Made by a program: the position numbers and the translations under genes. The notes under the pieces were generated by a model. That model had not been told where the DNA came from. It was given only the letters and a program-made list of their open reading frames with translations, and did no database searches. Of a stretch of DNA of 5,435 bases, positions 4,403-5,435 are shown piece after piece; position 1 is the first letter of the stretch, and every line of letters starts with the position of its first letter. The DNA is from Clostridia bacterium (GTDB lineage: Bacteria > Bacillota > Clostridia > Oscillospirales > Acutalibacteraceae): the NCBI GenBank assembly GCA_017381395.1, contig JAFOCH010000079.1, forward strand, positions 1-5,435, given 5' to 3'.

Positions 4403-5435
4403 ATGAACATTTTTGACGTACTCGAAATGCTCGGTGGTCTTTGCCTTTTCCTCTTTGGTATGAATATAATGGGCGACGGCCTCGAACGACGCGCAGGAAA
4501 CAGTCTTCGTACCCTGCTTAGTAAAATTACTACAAACAAATTTGCCGGATTTTTCACCGGCCTCGGCGTAACCTGTATTATTCAGAGCTCATCGGCTACT
4601 ACCGTTATGGTAGTCGGATTCGTAAACTCCTCGCTGATGACACTCAAACAGGCAATTAACGTTATCATCGGCGCAAACATCGGTACAACTGTTACCGGTT
4701 GGGTTCTTTCGCTCAGCGGTATTTCAGGCGAAAGTTTCCTTATCAAAATGTTGCAGCCGACCTCCTTTACCCCAATTTTAGCCGTTATCGGTATCATCTA
4801 TTACATGTTCTGCAAAAAGCAGAAGACAAAGGATACCGGTGCTATTCTCCTCGGCTTTGCAACCCTCATGTTCGGTATGGAAATTATGAGCGGTGCATTC
4901 GACGGATTAAAGGATAGCGAGGCATTCCAGCAGCTCTTTATTATGTTTAAAAATCCGTTGCTCGGTCTTCTTGTCGGTGCAGTTTTGACCGCAATTATCC
5001 AGTCGAGCTCGGCTGCTGTAGGTATCTTGCAGGCAGTAGTTCTCGGCGGAAGCTTGGTTCCCATCGGTGCGGCAATCCCTATCGTTATGGGTACAGCAAT
5101 CGGTACCTGCGTTACCGCTATGCTTTCCTGCCTCGGCACAAAGAAGGATGCAAAACGTGCAGCCCTTGCACACCTTTTCTTTAACGTTATCGGCTCGGGC
5201 TTCTGGCTCATCGTATATTGGGTAGTTGATATTATCTTCTCACCCGCTATTCTCGACCAGCACGCAACCGTCGTTGACATTGCTATCATCAATACGGTTA
5301 TTAAGGTGCTCAGCACTGTTATCCTCTTCCCCTTCTCTGCTCAGCTCGAAAAACTGGTTTGCAAGTGCATCCCCGACTCAGACACCGACGAAAAGAAGAT
5401 TCAGCTCGACGAGCTTCTGCTTATCAACCCGTCAC
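4403..5435 (+). CDS. Na+/phosphate cotransporter family protein, N-terminal part
   Basis: The first 344 codons are visible; the gene runs off the right edge without a stop. It belongs to the Na/Pi cotransporter family (NptA/YjbB, PF02690 type), which moves inorganic phosphate with sodium across the cytoplasmic membrane; bacterial YjbB has been linked to phosphate export. It starts MNIFDVLEMLGGLCLFLFGM, with AAGGTG (4392-4397) five bases before the ATG. The internal duplication typical of the family is clear: IIQSSSATT (59-67) with GANIGTTVT (90-98), and IIQSSSAAV (198-206) with GTAIGTCVT (230-238). Membrane segments alternate through about residue 315. A polar stretch with IPDSDTDEKK (323-332) then starts the cytoplasmic tail, which in many relatives (about 540-600 residues) carries a PhoU-like domain, not visible here. 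Codons favour GTT, ATC, CTC and GGT, with one ATA in 344, unlike the upstream gene. It stands after a terminator with its own promoter region. Confidence 0.93.
   Translation, partial: MNIFDVLEMLGGLCLFLFGMNIMGDGLERRAGNSLRTLLSKITTNKFAGFFTGLGVTCIIQSSSATTVMVVGFVNSSLMTLKQAINVIIGANIGTTVTGWVLSLSGISGESFLIKMLQPTSFTPILAVIGIIYYMFCKKQKTKDTGAILLGFATLMFGMEIMSGAFDGLKDSEAFQQLFIMFKNPLLGLLVGAVLTAIIQSSSAAVGILQAVVLGGSLVPIGAAIPIVMGTAIGTCVTAMLSCLGTKKDAKRAALAHLFFNVIGSGFWLIVYWVVDIIFSPAILDQHATVVDIAIINTVIKVLSTVILFPFSAQLEKLVCKCIPDSDTDEKKIQLDELLLINPS

Noticed and set aside
4801..5316. Minus-strand ORF of 171 codons, with smaller ones at 4582-4797 and 4907-5173
   Set aside because: All lie antisense to the clearly recognisable Na/Pi cotransporter gene and show no RBS or protein family; they follow from its codon use.

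Overview
The window looks like chromosomal DNA of a low-to-moderate GC Firmicute, probably a gut-type member of the Clostridia. This is inferred from strong AAGGAG/GGGAGG-type ribosome binding sites, U-tailed hairpin terminators, an LTA-synthase-like membrane enzyme, an AraC/GNAT pair and an IS200-type transposase. No rRNA or marker gene is present to fix the taxon. Five protein genes are supported, two of them cut by the window edges, plus one very small candidate leader ORF.

Left part, 1-350: the start of an IS200/IS605-family Y1 transposase gene (minus strand, its 3' end outside the window). Its upstream end carries a long stem-loop that covers the ribosome binding site and then the strong GC hairpin typical of an IS200 left end. 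Next comes a near-perfect 14-bp hairpin with a T-run on the plus strand, a terminator placed between the element and the next gene.

Middle left, 365-1784, minus strand: a probable two-gene unit, an AraC-type regulator followed by a RimJ/RimL-type GNAT acetyltransferase. A 15-codon ORF between them overlaps the acetyltransferase start by ATGA. The AraC gene stops at a TGA inside its second helix-turn-helix. The same frame continues for nine codons that read like the missing family C-terminus (FDVSPKEIN), so the gene looks recently truncated by a nonsense change or, less likely, is read through.

Centre, 1881-4163, plus strand: a divergently transcribed 717-residue polytopic membrane protein of the LTA synthase / phosphoglycerol transferase (sulfatase-fold) family. 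It has its own promoter and a good terminator. It is AT-rich in codon choice and has more predicted membrane segments than classical LtaS. The divergent AraC-type gene is a candidate regulator of it.

Right part, 4164-5435: a 239-bp AT-rich intergenic region with promoter-like elements and a small hairpin, then the first 344 codons of a Na+/phosphate cotransporter family protein (NptA/YjbB type) with both QSSS repeats. Its codon use is clearly more GC-rich than that of the LTA-synthase-like gene.

I see no CRISPR array, tRNA, rRNA, prophage or recognised defence system. The most unusual observations are the interrupted AraC reading frame and the expanded membrane domain of the LTA-synthase-like protein next to that regulator.
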